Shown: positions 8,108 through 16,996 of the stretch, piece after piece
Position numbering within the stretch: position 1 is the first letter of the stretch
Layout: every line of letters begins with the position of its first letter
Virus record (IMG/VR): IMGVR_UViG_3300046001_006061
Span: 1 to 64,000 of that record
Strand: one strand, 5' to 3'
Length of the DNA stretch: 64,000 nucleotides
Origin: a virus
Program-made: the position numbers and the translations under genes
The notes under the pieces: model-generated
Database searches by the model: none
Told to the model about the DNA's origin: nothing
The model's input: only the letters and a program-made list of their open reading frames with translations

Positions 8108-10177
8108 TTATGCTGATTTTTTAACTTCTACCTTTTCCCATTGTCCTGTTTGTTGGTTGAAAATTCTATTCGCTCTCAACTGTCTGTATCTGTCGTTGTT
8201 TACTGCTTCTTTGTGTTCTATGTTTCCGAAATTTCCCCAACCCACTAAGGCTGCTTGGAACGCATCACTTAAATCGGTATTCTCTACGCCCGTTTTTATA
8301 ATGTTCTCAATTAATCTTTTTGACCTAAAATGGTGTCCAAATAGTCTAATCTGAATATTTAATAGGTAAATTTGTGCTTCTTTCATTTTACCCGTTCTCA
8401 CAAATCCATATCTTGACATTACTTCCTTGCTATCTGTTCCAACGTACTTAGGTTCTTGGATTAACGCTCTTTTTGCCCCTCTATTAGTGAAGTATGAGAA
8501 TATTGGACTTATATTTCCCGCATTTGCTTCGGGGCTTACCTTGCAATTACCAAATACGTTATAATACTTGTAAAGAAGGAAAGATATTCTAAACATATCG
8601 TCTTTATTTACTGGTATTCGTGAAATATAAGCTACTTCGCAATAACTTCTTCCACCTATTTTTAGTTTTTTGGTTACTACAATAGCAAAATCTGACTTTT
8701 TATTCTTAGGGTCTGTACCGCTACTTGCTTTATCGGTTGCTGTACCATCTATTCCTATTACATACTCTGTATTTTCTTCGGGTTCTTCAATAATATATAG
8801 ACAATCTTTAGTAGGTTTGGAATTTCTTGTCCTTACTTCTCCATCTACTTCGTAAATTTCACATGGTCTTTCGGGAAATAAGCCATCGTTAGCCTTTTCT
8901 AACACGTCTTGAAGTATCATTTTACAATCTTCTTCAATTCCAGTTCCTGTTTCTATATTAAAGGCATCATTTGAGTTTCTAGGAAATTGTCTTCTATATC
9001 TTACTGCTTCGTCAAGTTCTCCTTTATCTAAAAATGATTGATATTCGTTTTCAACAAATTCTACCGCTTCTTCTTTTTTATCAAATCCGTAATCGTCTAT
9101 AAATCCCTCTAATCCTTCCCAATAAGGCTTCAAATATCTAATTAGCCCACTACTTGTTCTGCCATTAAGGGTTAATTGATTTACGTTTGATTGCTTCCAA
9201 AGCGTATAATACCTTTCTCCCGATTTAGGGTTCATTTCCTCTAAAGTACAAGGCATCATTACCTTTCCTATAATTTTCTTTCCACCCCCTAAAGCTAGGG
9301 CTTGTTTTGATGTACTCCAAAACTTAGTTAAATCCATTTCGTCAATGGTAGCACCCTCGTCTAAGAATGTATAGAATGGTTTCTTTCCTTGTAAGGCAGC
9401 AATTTTTGTTGACCTTGTTCCAATTACGTTATTTAAAAAGGTTTGCTCTTTTTGTTTTATTCTTTCCTTTTTTGAAGAGCGTGGTGGTCTTGAAAACACT
9501 AAACTTTCGGTAGGTCTTGTTGTTCCGCTGTGTTTGGGTTTAAAAAATTCAAACATTACATCCCAACTTCTTACTATCTTAGCGAATAAGTTCTCTTTTG
9601 CTTCGTCTTTTGTTAAAGACATTAGCGCAAATATCTTATTTTGGCTTGTTATTGCTTTACGGTAAACTCGGCATAACTCTTTTTCCGTCTTACCAAAACG
9701 CCTTCCTGTCACGAATAAACCACCGAATACATCGGAATCTGTATCTACTATGTCTGCGAAATAAAAGTATTTACAGTCAGCATATCTAAAGTCAGGATAA
9801 CCGTCTTCATTTTCTGCGCCAATCCACCAATAGTTTAGATAGAAATAGTTATCGCCCGTAAAATATATTGGTTTTCCTTTAATTAAATACCAACAACCGT
9901 CTATTATTCTATCCCTTTCTTGAATAACAAAATCTTGCTGTTCTTTGTTTAATAAAGCGTTTCCATCTTCGTCACGAATAATTTTAGTATTTCCTAAGTC
10001 GTTTAAATCTCCAAAACATTCGGGTATTTCTGTACGCTTAAACTTTTGGTCTTTAGTGTCAAATCCAAAGTTAAGCATAGTAGAAAGCTGTGGCATTGGA
10101 GGTGTTTCGTAATAGTAAACCACACCTCCATCTACTTTTTCGTCGCCAATCTTTATTACAAGAGGCTCACCTATCAC
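8108..10177 (-). CDS. terL: Terminase large subunit
   Basis: 689 residues. The ATPase half carries a Walker A-type motif VTGRRFGKT (~residue 155) and Walker B FYTFLDEGA (~270). The nuclease half starts with YVIGIDGTATD (first acidic residue of the RNase H-like fold) and contains VSPEANAGN and SDAFQAALVG near the C-terminus. It pumps DNA into the prohead through the portal and cuts the concatemer. The start is GTG, overlapping the upstream stop as GTGA, so translation is probably coupled to the upstream gene. Confidence 0.93.
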   Translation of the reverse strand: MIGEPLVIKIGDEKVDGGVVYYYETPPMPQLSTMLNFGFDTKDQKFKRTEIPECFGDLNDLGNTKIIRDEDGNALLNKEQQDFVIQERDRIIDGCWYLIKGKPIYFTGDNYFYLNYWWIGAENEDGYPDFRYADCKYFYFADIVDTDSDVFGGLFVTGRRFGKTEKELCRVYRKAITSQNKIFALMSLTKDEAKENLFAKIVRSWDVMFEFFKPKHSGTTRPTESLVFSRPPRSSKKERIKQKEQTFLNNVIGTRSTKIAALQGKKPFYTFLDEGATIDEMDLTKFWSTSKQALALGGGKKIIGKVMMPCTLEEMNPKSGERYYTLWKQSNVNQLTLNGRTSSGLIRYLKPYWEGLEGFIDDYGFDKKEEAVEFVENEYQSFLDKGELDEAVRYRRQFPRNSNDAFNIETGTGIEEDCKMILQDVLEKANDGLFPERPCEIYEVDGEVRTRNSKPTKDCLYIIEEPEENTEYVIGIDGTATDKASSGTDPKNKKSDFAIVVTKKLKIGGRSYCEVAYISRIPVNKDDMFRISFLLYKYYNVFGNCKVSPEANAGNISPIFSYFTNRGAKRALIQEPKYVGTDSKEVMSRYGFVRTGKMKEAQIYLLNIQIRLFGHHFRSKRLIENIIKTGVENTDLSDAFQAALVGWGNFGNIEHKEAVNNDRYRQLRANRIFNQQTGQWEKVEVKKSA

Positions 10178-10551
10178 GATTTTCTGCTCCCTAACATGAT
10201 TTCTTCCATTGATTTAGGCTTGTGTTCTTCGGCTGCTATTAGTTCGCTAGGAAGTAAATGTTTCTTTATTTCTTCCATTGATTTGATTAGCTTTCCGATA
10301 TCACCCATATAACTAGAAGGGTTTTTAAAGTTATCTACATAGGCAATCTTCTCGCCCATATCAACTACTTCAATAAAGATTGATGGCTTTTTGTCTTTGA
10401 TTTCTTTGTTCCAAAACGCTATTGTTTCCTTTAGTGTAATGAATGTTTCTAAATAAGGATTCTCAAATACTTGTTTTAGTAATTCACCGCCTTCTTTTAC
10501 TTTACTGTCCTTGTGGGAGGTCAAGTAGTTTATTGTATCTTGTAATGTCAT
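10174..10551 (-). CDS. Probable terminase small subunit (by position)
   Basis: 125 residues, helical, Lys/Glu-rich, no membrane segment. It overlaps the large terminase start by 4 bases. A gene of this size immediately before terL is usually the small terminase, which recognises the DNA to be packaged, but no helix-turn-helix is obvious, so the call is positional. Confidence 0.5.
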   Translation of the reverse strand: MTLQDTINYLTSHKDSKVKEGGELLKQVFENPYLETFITLKETIAFWNKEIKDKKPSIFIEVVDMGEKIAYVDNFKNPSSYMGDIGKLIKSMEEIKKHLLPSELIAAEEHKPKSMEEIMLGSRKS

Positions 10552-10765
10552 TTTCCTTTAACTTTTGTTTTATTCGGTCTAAACCGACATAGTGTGTGAA
10601 CTCCGAACTTTCATCGGTGTCTTTTATTTGTCCTATTGTGATGTGTATTAAATCCTTTTCGTCAGCGTGAAGTTTATCAAACTTAGTTTTGTTTATGGAT
10701 ATGTTCATAAACTTCTTGTTATTCGATATCTTGCCTTTACCCAAAAAGTAGTCTTTATTTTCCAT
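10502..10765 (-). CDS. Hypothetical protein
   Basis: 87 residues, charged, no recognised domain. It overlaps the gene after it by 50 bases and the tiny gene before it by 11 bases, so it is part of one tightly coupled minus-strand unit leading to the terminase. Confidence 0.6.
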   Translation of the reverse strand: MENKDYFLGKGKISNNKKFMNISINKTKFDKLHADEKDLIHITIGQIKDTDESSEFTHYVGLDRIKQKLKENDITRYNKLLDLPQGQ

Positions 10766-10862
10766 TTTGTTTCACGACAATTCTCACTAAATCTTCTAGT
10801 ATTGGCTCTAAGTTTTGAAGATTTTCAACAAGTTTTATGGTTTTTAAGCTGCCTGTTTCCAT
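10755..10862 (-). CDS. Truncated copy of a tail-fibre N-terminal module
   Basis: 35 residues starting METGSLKTIKLVENLQNLEP. This is nearly the same as the N-terminus of the 165-residue fibre protein at 11476-11973 (MERDSLQTIELIKNLQNLNP), but the receptor-binding part is missing. It overlaps the next gene by 11 bases. It may be a remnant of a fibre gene duplication or a small partner made from the anchoring helix. Confidence 0.5.
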   Translation of the reverse strand: METGSLKTIKLVENLQNLEPILEDLVRIVVKQNGK

Positions 10863-10880
10863 TTCATTACTTTAATTGTA

Positions 10881-11258
10881 TTATCCTAAAATTGTAAAGA
10901 TTACTTTTGGCACTGCTGGCGAACCTGTAAAACCATCATTTATGAGTATTGATATACTGCCCGTAGCACAAGTTACGCCAAGTTTTGAAGCGCATACGAT
11001 AGGGTTATCACCTTGAACATTAACGCTAAGTAACGATTCCGCTGTTATTAAGGAGTTGTTTATTGTGTATTCCGACCATGAAGGTGCTAATGCACAAGTA
11101 TCTGTAAAAATAGCTACTCCATTAATTGTATTTAAAGTAACCGAATTTGCTGCTGTTGCTGTGTTTGCTTTATTAAACTCTAACGCTGAAATTTTTGCAT
11201 CGTAATAGTCTTTTAATTTCTGCGGAAATGCTTGTGTAAATAATGTTTTTAGTCCCAT
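10881..11258 (-). CDS. Small tail-fibre-like protein
   Basis: 125 residues: a short helical N-terminus (KTLFTQAFPQKLKDYYDAKI) followed by a Thr/Ser/Asn/Val-rich beta domain ending VIFTILG, the shape of small phage receptor-binding or fibre-tip proteins. It lies in the fibre cluster 10.7-15.1 kb. Confidence 0.55.
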   Translation of the reverse strand: MGLKTLFTQAFPQKLKDYYDAKISALEFNKANTATAANSVTLNTINGVAIFTDTCALAPSWSEYTINNSLITAESLLSVNVQGDNPIVCASKLGVTCATGSISILINDGFTGSPAVPKVIFTILG

Positions 11259-11473
11259 ATTAATTTATCTAAAATTGTGTTTTTTTCTAAATCTGTTAAA
11301 AAATATCCTAGTTCATTGTCCTCTAATATTCCAATCAAATTGATTTTTACATTAAAAGGTACTTCTTTTATTTTGCCCTTTTTTCTTTTGTTGGCAATCA
11401 AGTAATATTCAGTAGTAAGTTTTTCCTTTACTATTAATAATTGTTCGTCAAATTCTGCTTGTTGGCGTATCAT
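11249..11473 (-). CDS. Hypothetical charged protein in the fibre cluster
   Basis: 74 residues from the inner ATG (MIRQQAEFDEQ), which falls 2 bases after the preceding stop at 11476; the longer frame overlaps that gene. Helical and Lys/Glu-rich, possibly a fibre assembly helper. It overlaps the next gene by 10 bases. Confidence 0.6.
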   Translation of the reverse strand: MIRQQAEFDEQLLIVKEKLTTEYYLIANKRKKGKIKEVPFNVKINLIGILEDNELGYFLTDLEKNTILDKLIWD

Positions 11474-11475
11474 TT

Positions 11476-11973
11476 TTATAAAATAATATAAGTTCCTGAT
11501 ATGTACCAATAATCATTAGTAGCCAAAGTATTAATAGGTGTATTGTATTTAAATGCTAGGTCATTTGTTGTTCCACCATACCATAAAAGCATCGCATCAG
11601 AAGAAGGAATCCCTTCTCCTAATATTCTGTAATGCTGTGTTGCAGAAGTATCGTATGCTTGTCCATCTCTAAACGCATAAGGTACAGAAGCAGCAAATGG
11701 AAGGGTTATTGAATACTGACCCGTTCCAAAATTAGTTACTGTTGTGCAATCTACATTTATAGTAAAATGTACCAAAGAGCCAATTTTCACATAAGAATCC
11801 GTTGTGGGGTTTCCCGTATATTCTAATCCTGTTCCTGTCCAAATTGGAGTATAGGTTTGAATATCAGAAAATCCGTTTATTTCATCGTTTATAGATAACA
11901 AATCTTGCAATATAGGATTTAAGTTCTGTAAGTTCTTAATTAATTCTATTGTCTGTAATGAATCTCTTTCCAT
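11476..11973 (-). CDS. Tail fibre / receptor-binding protein
   Basis: 165 residues. A helical N-terminus (about residues 1-35) probably anchors or trimerises it; the remainder is a beta-sandwich-like domain with the motif YVKIGSLVHFTINVD, common in phage fibre tip domains. The N-terminal module is repeated as a stand-alone fragment at 10755-10862. Host recognition is inferred. Confidence 0.6.
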   Translation of the reverse strand: MERDSLQTIELIKNLQNLNPILQDLLSINDEINGFSDIQTYTPIWTGTGLEYTGNPTTDSYVKIGSLVHFTINVDCTTVTNFGTGQYSITLPFAASVPYAFRDGQAYDTSATQHYRILGEGIPSSDAMLLWYGGTTNDLAFKYNTPINTLATNDYWYISGTYIIL

Positions 11974-11998
11974 TTTATTTATATTTTATTATTGAATA

Positions 11999-12823
11999 TT
12001 ATTCAGTTGAAATTTCTATTATTTGGTCAAGCATTGTTTGAGTTCCGCTATAATCTAAATTGATTACGTCTTGGAAATTATATCTTATTGCTTCTAAAAG
12101 ATTATCTATCTTGAATAGCTTTAATTCTAGTTCGTTTCTACAAGTACAGCCTTGTCTTACATAGTCATTGGCTATGCCGTTTCTTGCTAATAGTGCGTTG
12201 TAGTAAAGGGGAAATACAAATTCTTGACTTTCGTCTAGTAAATAGATAGTTCCACTTGTCAAAGTAAAGGTAGAAGTTTTAATTATAACTTCGCCCGCTC
12301 TATAAGTAGCACCCGATATTACTGCTGTTCCTGTTTTTACTATGTATGTTCCCGCTGCTTTCCCCGCACCCGAAGTAATCGCTGTATCAAATACTTCGTA
12401 AGTACACTTAAAACTGCTATCGTTAAAAGTTAAGTCGTTTATTCCAAACTCGCTAGGGCTAAATTCTTTGTAAAAATCTGTTGGCAAAAAGGTACTGTAA
12501 CTTACTACTCTCCTTGTTTCGGCTAATTTTAATCCACTTCCTATTACGGGTGTTGCGTCTATCATTAAGGTAAACACATCTCCTAAAACAAAAGTTTTGG
12601 TATCTACAACTACTGTATTTACTCCTGTTCCTGTTACTTCGTACTCTACGTTACTGATACATTCTGTAACATCGGTATCTACCAATAAGTCTTTGCTGTA
12701 ATTTGAGAATAAGAATCTTGTAGCTGCTATAAGTGTTGTATAGTTAGTAGTGATGTCGTCAATTCTAACTAAATCTCCTGTTGAAAAATCTTGTGTTACT
12801 AATATCTCTAATTCAGTTGCCAT
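11999..12823 (-). CDS. Tail protein, paralogue of 14280-15098
   Basis: 274 residues. Beta-rich first ~200 residues with a segment LPTDFYKEFSPSEFGINDLT, then a helical C-terminus (NELELKLFKIDNLLEAIRYN). Length, domain order and the central motif (compare VPSDLYLTETIFPNDVYAL in the other gene) indicate that it is a diverged duplicate of the 272-residue protein at 14280-15098. The two flank the collar fibre gene. Structural role inferred. Confidence 0.6.
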   Translation of the reverse strand: MATELEILVTQDFSTGDLVRIDDITTNYTTLIAATRFLFSNYSKDLLVDTDVTECISNVEYEVTGTGVNTVVVDTKTFVLGDVFTLMIDATPVIGSGLKLAETRRVVSYSTFLPTDFYKEFSPSEFGINDLTFNDSSFKCTYEVFDTAITSGAGKAAGTYIVKTGTAVISGATYRAGEVIIKTSTFTLTSGTIYLLDESQEFVFPLYYNALLARNGIANDYVRQGCTCRNELELKLFKIDNLLEAIRYNFQDVINLDYSGTQTMLDQIIEISTE

Positions 12824-12832
12824 GCTTCAAAG

Positions 12833-13948
12833 TTAATATTTAATAATGAAATTACAAACTTGACTTGGTTGAATTGTTGAAACTGCTAATGTTTCTGTAT
12901 CAACTGTTATTTCTGCTGTGCCTTCGGGTGTTAAACTAACATTTGCTCCTGTAAAGGTTGCTGAATGTCCATGATTTAAACTAATCGCACTTGATGTTGA
13001 AGTTGCTGTATGCGAGTGTGCCAAATCATCAGAAGTTCCTGTAAATGTTGCGGTGTGTCCATGATTCAAACTTACTGCGCTTGATGTTGCGGTGTGATTA
13101 TGTGCCAAATCATCGGCATCTCCTGTAAATACCGAAGTTGTTGTTGCGTCTATTGCAGCTATTATATTGTCTGTGCTTATAGTAAGTTCTACGCAATCCA
13201 TTACACTCTCGGTAGCTTCTGCTATACTTACACTGACACACGTTTCTCCATCTACATCTATTGATACTGCTGTTGCTGTAAGGGTTGTTGTTGATTCTAT
13301 TGAACCCGTAGGTGTTGTTGACAATACTACGGAAGCAACTGTTATTGTTGGCGTTACACTACCACTATAATTATCAACTGCTACTGTTCCTATTGGAGTT
13401 GTTGATAATACTACTGGGGCTATTGTTGTAGTAATACTCGGTGTTGCATTCCCCGTATAGTTAGTAACCGCTACTATTCCCGTTGGAGTGTAGTTTAACC
13501 CATCCATGTTCAAAGTACCACTAGCAGTATGGTCGTGGTCTGCATTTGCTATTTCTGCTCCTACTATTGCACCGTCAGTTCTTGCTGATATTCCTACTTT
13601 TGTGGATAGTCCCATTGGATTTGAACCCATTGGACTTGCTCCCCTAAAATCGGGTAGATTAAAAGTTGTTGTTCCGTTCCCTACGCCAAATTTTGTCCCT
13701 GTAATTGCAAATAAACTAGCATAAGTTGTTCTACTTACTGCTGCACCATTACACCAAAGATGCCCCGTTGGAAGACTAGCCCCACTAAAAAGTTTTATCT
13801 CACCCCTAATGGCTGTCGGGATTGGAGTTTCCGATTCTTCTAGCAAGAAGTTTATAGCAGTTTTTAGCTTTCTAAAATTATCATCTAATTCTAGGTCGGT
13901 TAAAGGTTCTCCTTTGGCAATTCTGAAAAGTAGTTCTACTGCATCCAC
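12833..13948 (-). CDS. Tail-collar-domain fibre with HxH metal-binding motifs
   Basis: 371 residues. After a ~40-residue helical N-terminus comes a Phage Tail Collar domain (LFSGASLPTGHLWCNGAAVS, FGVGNGTTTFNLPDFRG). The rest is Thr/Ser/Val-rich repeats with at least five HxH motifs (DHDHT, AHNHT, NHGHT, AHSHT, NHGHS), which in fibre tips such as T4 gp37 bind metal ions along the trimer axis. The C-terminus SQVCNFIIKY is the usual ending of collar-family proteins. Likely a host-recognition fibre. Confidence 0.85.
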   Translation of the reverse strand: MDAVELLFRIAKGEPLTDLELDDNFRKLKTAINFLLEESETPIPTAIRGEIKLFSGASLPTGHLWCNGAAVSRTTYASLFAITGTKFGVGNGTTTFNLPDFRGASPMGSNPMGLSTKVGISARTDGAIVGAEIANADHDHTASGTLNMDGLNYTPTGIVAVTNYTGNATPSITTTIAPVVLSTTPIGTVAVDNYSGSVTPTITVASVVLSTTPTGSIESTTTLTATAVSIDVDGETCVSVSIAEATESVMDCVELTISTDNIIAAIDATTTSVFTGDADDLAHNHTATSSAVSLNHGHTATFTGTSDDLAHSHTATSTSSAISLNHGHSATFTGANVSLTPEGTAEITVDTETLAVSTIQPSQVCNFIIKY

Positions 13949-13965
13949 TTTACAAAAATAGTTAT

Positions 13966-14277
13966 TTATTGACTAAAAACAACATAATCATTTCCTATCG
14001 AATAATTATTTTCTACATAGCTTTTCCCTAATGACATATTTATTTCCCATTGCTGCTTTACAATATAGTCAGCCATTGTATTCTTTTGGGCTAGTGTCAA
14101 ATATCCGTTCTCGATTGATTGGATTGCTACACTTAAAGATTGGAGTTCTTTTTCAGCCAACTGCTCACCCTCGTTCAGTAATCTAGTTTCTAAAATAGTC
14201 GCTATATTCTGAACCTCTTTGGTAAAAAACGCTTTAGCATTTAAGATTACGGTTAATATTTGTCCTTCATCTCTCAT
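13966..14277 (-). CDS. Hypothetical helical protein in the fibre cluster
   Basis: 103 residues, mainly helical (residues ~5-70) with no recognised domain. It lies between the collar fibre and the 272-residue tail protein with gaps of 17 and 2 bases, so it is co-expressed with them. Confidence 0.65.
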   Translation of the reverse strand: MRDEGQILTVILNAKAFFTKEVQNIATILETRLLNEGEQLAEKELQSLSVAIQSIENGYLTLAQKNTMADYIVKQQWEINMSLGKSYVENNYSIGNDYVVFSQ

Positions 14278-14279
14278 GG

Positions 14280-15098
14280 CTATAAATCTTGCAAATTAGT
14301 TATTTTCTCTTCTACCCAATTCATTGTTTGTAACGCCTTACTAATACTGATTTCTTGTGTATAGTTAGTCCATTCTAAAGCTAACAACTTAGATTGAATT
14401 TTATTCATCAATAACTCATTCTCTTCACAGCATTTTCCGATATTCTCTAATACTAATTGATAAAAGTATTGAGTTAATAACCAATTAAAGGTAAAGAATT
14501 TGTTCCTACTCTCTGACAGTATCTTTAGATTAGCCGACCCAGTTAATGTTATCGAACCATTAGTAGTAGCGATAAACACCTCGTTCTCGTAATAAGTGTT
14601 TCCGTTATAAACACAAGTTCCCGTTCCTACTACCATATACTGACTTTCATCAACTACTGTGGTTAAGGTACTAGGTGTTGTATCTACATAAGTTTCGTAT
14701 TGTAAAGCGTAAACATCATTTGGGAATATCGTTTCAGTCAGATATAAGTCGCTAGGAACTATTGTTAATGGTGTTAAACTTGGTAAGTACCCCAATGGTT
14801 TTACAGTTGCGTTCAAATACTCAAAGATATCCCCACTCAATACAGCAATGTCGGCTCTAGGTATAAAGACACCCCCTACTCCGATTGTCTTACCGTCATA
14901 AACTTGTGCTGTCCCACTTGTCTTGATATATTTATAAAAGGCTTCTAAAGTTCCACCTACTATAACCTCTCCACCAATTGAGGTGATATCTTTCTGAAAC
15001 ACAAATCTCGTACCCTTAACACTTGCATATATGCTCGTTTCGTCTAAGAATGATAGGCTTTCACCATTTGATTTGTTTAACTCTAAACTGAAATTCAT
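14280..15098 (-). CDS. Tail protein, paralogue of 11999-12823
   Basis: 272 residues: beta-rich to about residue 195, then helical with CCEENELLMNKIQSKLLALE. Same domain order and near-identical length as the 274-residue protein two genes on, with a shared central motif. First gene of the fibre cluster. Structural role inferred from the neighbourhood. Confidence 0.6.
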   Translation of the reverse strand: MNFSLELNKSNGESLSFLDETSIYASVKGTRFVFQKDITSIGGEVIVGGTLEAFYKYIKTSGTAQVYDGKTIGVGGVFIPRADIAVLSGDIFEYLNATVKPLGYLPSLTPLTIVPSDLYLTETIFPNDVYALQYETYVDTTPSTLTTVVDESQYMVVGTGTCVYNGNTYYENEVFIATTNGSITLTGSANLKILSESRNKFFTFNWLLTQYFYQLVLENIGKCCEENELLMNKIQSKLLALEWTNYTQEISISKALQTMNWVEEKITNLQDL

Positions 15099-15112
15099 AG
15101 TGCAAATATAAT

Positions 15113-15655
15113 TTATTTAGTTTTATCTACACGTTTTTTATATTGTTTCAAATCTGACATTCGATAACCCACATAATAAAATTTAGGATTCACCCAATAC
15201 CAACCACCATGATTTTCTGTCTGATAAATTATTCCAGCATCTATCAACTCTTTCTCAAACCCATACCATGTCTTTATACTTTTTATATTACGAAACTTCA
15301 TGTAGGCATATTTATCTAAACAAATATAACTTTTACCTTTTTTGGTGTTTCTCTTTATATAATCGTACAGCCTAAAAGCACCATCACTCAATACGTCTAT
15401 TATTGTTCCCAAGTCCTCATTGTAGTAACTACTGTACTCAATTACGAATTTCTCCAACTCAATATCTCTACTACTCGTTTTAGAAATACTATTACCTAAT
15501 GACGTCACAATACTCTCTTTAGCTTTTATTCCTTTAGTCTCAGTAAACTCTTCTTTAGTCACTACCGTATAACACTTGATACTAAAGTCAGATAAGAATA
15601 CATTATCATTGTCTTTCAAGTCTTTAGGTGTTCTTTTAATTTTATTTTTCTCCAT
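15113..15655 (-). CDS. RepL-like winged-helix protein
   Basis: 180 residues. The C-terminal half (FRLYDYIKRNTKKGKSYICL, WYGFEKELIDAGIIYQ, WYWVNPKFYYVGYRM) follows the winged-helix pattern of plasmid RepL-type replication proteins, including the WVNP-F--G-R ending. It could be a replication initiator or a regulator. It is divergently oriented from the early plus-strand genes, next to a long intergenic region with iteron-like repeats, which favours replication. A -7 box TATCTTTG lies upstream at 15714-15721. Confidence 0.6.
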   Translation of the reverse strand: MEKNKIKRTPKDLKDNDNVFLSDFSIKCYTVVTKEEFTETKGIKAKESIVTSLGNSISKTSSRDIELEKFVIEYSSYYNEDLGTIIDVLSDGAFRLYDYIKRNTKKGKSYICLDKYAYMKFRNIKSIKTWYGFEKELIDAGIIYQTENHGGWYWVNPKFYYVGYRMSDLKQYKKRVDKTK

Positions 15656-15713
15656 ATATCTATTGTGATTAAAGCAAAGTAGGTAAAACTACTCAACTAA
15701 ACTATCTGTAATA

Positions 15714-15721
15714 CAAAGATA
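15714..15721 (-). promoter_or_regulatory. Possible -7 box for the RepL-like gene
   Basis: Minus-strand TATCTTTG, about 60 bases before the start at 15655. No matching -33 box at 19-21 bases. Confidence 0.35.
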
Positions 15722-16138
15722 TAACTATCCTTATTTGCTTTTTACTATATAACTAACTTAATAGCTGATTTAATTGATTGTCAGATAATTAAAATTTGTT
15801 AGATTGGAATAGTAGTAGAATTGGTACTGATAATGAAAACATATATGGAGTAGGTATCAATAAATATTTTTTACGAATAATGTACTTCTGAATGGCTACC
15901 ACTACCTCACAGCGCAAACCGATACAAATAAAAAGATAGCCCCCCCTTAACCTCTTTGCTACGGGGTTAAATTTATTCTTCTGACTGCTTTGCTTTGCAT
16001 CTAATAAATAATATTTGTAAAGTGAATGCAAGGCAAGCAAACAGTTTAAGCCTTTGTTAGCTGCTATGTATGTATGTTTTTACCTGTGTGTTACGTTCGT
16101 TTCACAAATGTAAAAGGATTAATATAGTTAGTTAGGTA

Positions 16139-16226
16139 TAATTTATTTGTTTTAGCAGCCTAAATTATTTGTTTTGATAGTAAAATATAAATGTTAGATG
16201 CGTCTAAGTTTATTTGTTAGATTTAA
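16139..16226 (+). repeat. Iteron-like repeats, four units of about 22 bp
   Basis: Units begin at 16139, 16161, 16183 and 16205. The core is TAAnTTATTTGTTnT in units 1, 2 and 4; unit 3 is degenerate. The GTT of each unit lies at 16149, 16171, 16193 and 16216, i.e. spaced 22, 22 and 23 bases, about two helical turns. Such phased repeats bind replication initiators or repressors. Confidence 0.45.
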
Positions 16227-16431
16227 CTAACAACCAACAGCACATTCGTATAACTGTCTAATTTATTATACACTATAATAATACTGGTAATTTTGCGCGG
16301 CAAACTTTCACCTTTATAGCGCACTCGTAAAACCAATGTTTTATATAATCGTGTTTTATTCACTATCATTTGCCGTTTATCATTTCAATTTACCTTTTAT
16401 GTTACAAATTAAACCGTTTATGTATTGTTGT

Positions 16432-16463
16432 TTTGAGTGAATAGTGTTTTAGTTGTACGTTTG
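16432..16463 (+). promoter_or_regulatory. Promoter of the early plus-strand genes
   Basis: TTTG (16432-16435), 20 bases, TACGTTTG (16456-16463), about 32 bases before the first ATG at 16496. Consensus match with one extra base in the spacer. Confidence 0.6.
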
Positions 16464-16495
16464 TAAGGTCAAATAAAGCAATTGACATTTATATT

Positions 16496-16699
16496 ATGAA
16501 TAACATAAAAAATACAATATCGTTTCAATTGATTAATGAAGAGGCAAGGGAGCTAAGTTGGAAAATACAAAATACTATTTATGTAATAAAAAAAGGTGAT
16601 AGTTTATTTAATTGCCTAAGTATTGAAGATGGTGAAATTTTAGCTATATGGAAGCAAGGGAGTAGTCAGCAAATAGAGCAAAACACATTTAAAAAATAA
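16496..16699 (+). CDS. Hypothetical early protein
   Basis: 67 residues. First gene of the plus-strand early train behind the promoter at 16432-16463. Beta-prone, no recognised domain. Confidence 0.6.
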   Translation: MNNIKNTISFQLINEEARELSWKIQNTIYVIKKGDSLFNCLSIEDGEILAIWKQGSSQQIEQNTFKK

Positions 16700-16703
16700 A
16701 ATT

Positions 16704-16889
16704 ATGAAAAATCAAAAACAGCATTTTGAAAGTATGGCAAATAATTACCTTAATGACAATATTTCAGATTTTCGCACCGATTTAAAGAAACTAAACAGAA
16801 GCGACTTGTTGAGATTCGTTTTACATTGTGAGCTGTATTGGAATGACTTATTAAACATTTACGAAATAGAAAAACTGTTTAATAGCTAA
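16704..16889 (+). CDS. Hypothetical early protein
   Basis: 61 residues, helical and acidic; the core is LNRSDLLRFVLHCELYWNDL. It follows the previous gene by 4 bases. No family recognised. Confidence 0.6.
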   Translation: MKNQKQHFESMANNYLNDNISDFRTDLKKLNRSDLLRFVLHCELYWNDLLNIYEIEKLFNS

Positions 16890-16996
16890 CAAACCACACA
16901 AACCAATTTTAAACCATTTAAGTAAATTAGCTATTTTAGTAAATTTATAAAAATAATATTCGCACATCAATTAATCAAATAAAAAACACAAAAATT

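Larger units (their letters stand above)
15656..16495. other. Divergent intergenic region, possible origin and control region
   Basis: About 840 bases between the divergent RepL-like gene and the early plus-strand genes, without a convincing gene. It holds a minus-strand -7 box (15714-15721), a TTAACC/GGTTAA hairpin near 15957-15980, four phased 22-bp repeats (16139-16226) and the plus-strand promoter at 16432-16463. A candidate origin of replication or an early control region. Confidence 0.45.

Noticed and set aside
15789-16040. Minus-strand frame of 83 codons in the divergent intergenic region
   Set aside because: It contains a hairpin and a C-run, has no gene-like context, and its protein looks like translated non-coding DNA.
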